Below, piece by piece: positions 6,263-6,758 of a stretch of DNA of 6,758 nucleotides. This stretch comes from an uncultured Paracoccaceae bacterium (GTDB lineage Bacteria > Pseudomonadota > Alphaproteobacteria > Rhodobacterales > Rhodobacteraceae), in assembly GCA_913054485.1 (NCBI GenBank), contig CAJXHQ010000174.1, positions 1-6,758 on the forward strand. The letters are read 5' to 3'. Every line of letters begins with the position of its first letter. The stretch's first letter is position 1. Both the position numbers and the translations under genes were made by a program. Below the pieces are notes generated by a model. That model was not told where the DNA came from, did not search any database, and worked only from the letters and a program-made list of their open reading frames with translations.

Positions 6263-6676
6263 TCAGCGACCGAACCGGAACAGATCGTTGTTACACTGGC
6301 TCTCGGCGCCGCGCACTGTCAGGCTTTGACCGGTCCTGAAGGCATTCACCCGCACCGGAGCGGATCGCGGCGCCGCGGCAGGCGGCGTCAAAGTGAACAG
6401 CACAGTGTTTACCCGGTTTGCCGCCACACCATGGCCAAGCCCGCGGTGGACATAGACCCGGTCGCCCCATCCAGCACCCAAGGCGCGGCGGGCATAATCT
6501 GCAGCATTGCACCAGTAACCGGGAAGGTAACCCTGATCCATCAGCGCCACTTCAAAAACACCGCCGTCCAGTGCGTAGACACGCTCTCCGCGCGTCGTGC
6601 GGAAGTAGTCATTTTCGATGCCGCAGCCTGCCAGAAGGCTTACGCCAACCAAACTAAATGAAAGGAGAAACCGCAT
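6263..6676 (-). CDS. Small lipoprotein, WC-x-A-x-D family, copy 1
   Basis: No family name recognised. I start it at the ATG at 6676, not at an in-frame ATG at 6727, because the shorter form begins with a textbook lipoprotein signal, MRFLLSFSLVGVSLLAGC, with lipobox L-A-G-C18. The ribosome binding site there is weak (GGTGG, 7 nt upstream). The precursor has 137 residues. The core shared with the two downstream genes is VFEV (40-43), YWCNAADYARRALG (54-67), W70, RVYVHRGLGHGV (73-84), TVLFT (91-95), a proline/alanine-rich linker (97-107), FRTGQSLTVRG (113-123) and C128. C56 and C128 are the only cysteines besides the lipid-bearing C18, so one disulfide is expected. It is the first of the three tandem genes. 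The 82 bp to the window edge may hold its promoter, but none is clear. Confidence 0.8.
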   Translation of the reverse strand: MRFLLSFSLVGVSLLAGCGIENDYFRTTRGERVYALDGGVFEVALMDQGYLPGYWCNAADYARRALGAGWGDRVYVHRGLGHGVAANRVNTVLFTLTPPAAAPRSAPVRVNAFRTGQSLTVRGAESQCNNDLFRFGR

Positions 6677-6758
6677 TGCCAGGCCACCACTTATCGAGAC
6701 TCCGCCCTCAGGATAACGCAAGGGCACCGCTTGCCAATAGCGGACAATCGAACTGAAG

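Noticed and set aside
6677..6758. Promoter for the lipoprotein array at the right edge
   Set aside because: No hexamer pair with acceptable spacing stands out on the minus strand, and the region is cut by the window end.

Overview
The window looks like a chromosomal segment of a GC-rich alphaproteobacterium, most likely a Rhodobacteraceae/roseobacter-clade member. This rests on the high GC content, the nrdR-ribD linkage, and proteins that read like roseobacter versions of KpsC, RibD, NrdR and YjbQ. The genus cannot be fixed from the sequence alone.

Layout. Left block, plus strand (1-3046): the 3' part of a Wza/KpsD-type outer-membrane polysaccharide export gene, whose start lies outside the window. 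Four bases later comes a complete kpsC, the two-module Kdo transferase that builds the lipid-linked poly-Kdo anchor of capsules. The two look co-transcribed and form the right-hand edge of a capsule locus. A 60-bp intergenic region with GC-rich dyads separates this block from a convergent minus-strand block. Right block, minus strand (6676 down to 3107), in transcription order: two small lipoproteins and a small Sec-secreted protein that are mutually paralogous, then yjbQ (UPF0047), nrdR (zinc/ATP-cone repressor of ribonucleotide reductase genes) and ribD (bifunctional riboflavin deaminase/reductase).

How the genes work together. The left pair acts in capsule anchor synthesis and export. nrdR-ribD is a common proteobacterial pair, and here it is tightly spaced. 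The third secreted paralogue sits 18 bp upstream of yjbQ and is probably co-transcribed with it. yjbQ and nrdR are separated by 119 bp carrying a small hairpin and a perfect 9-bp DnaA-box consensus upstream of nrdR.

Most noteworthy points: (1) three tandem paralogues of an unrecognised secreted family, each with a W-C-x-A-x-D-[FY]-x-R-R core and exactly two non-lipid cysteines 72-73 residues apart, with two forms predicted lipid-anchored and one soluble; (2) a likely non-canonical CTG start for ribD, which has an ideally spaced Shine-Dalgarno and restores the family-like N-terminus; (3) a DnaA box in the nrdR upstream region; (4) a cluster of three inverted repeats between two of the lipoprotein genes. 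No mobile element, tRNA, rRNA or CRISPR was seen.
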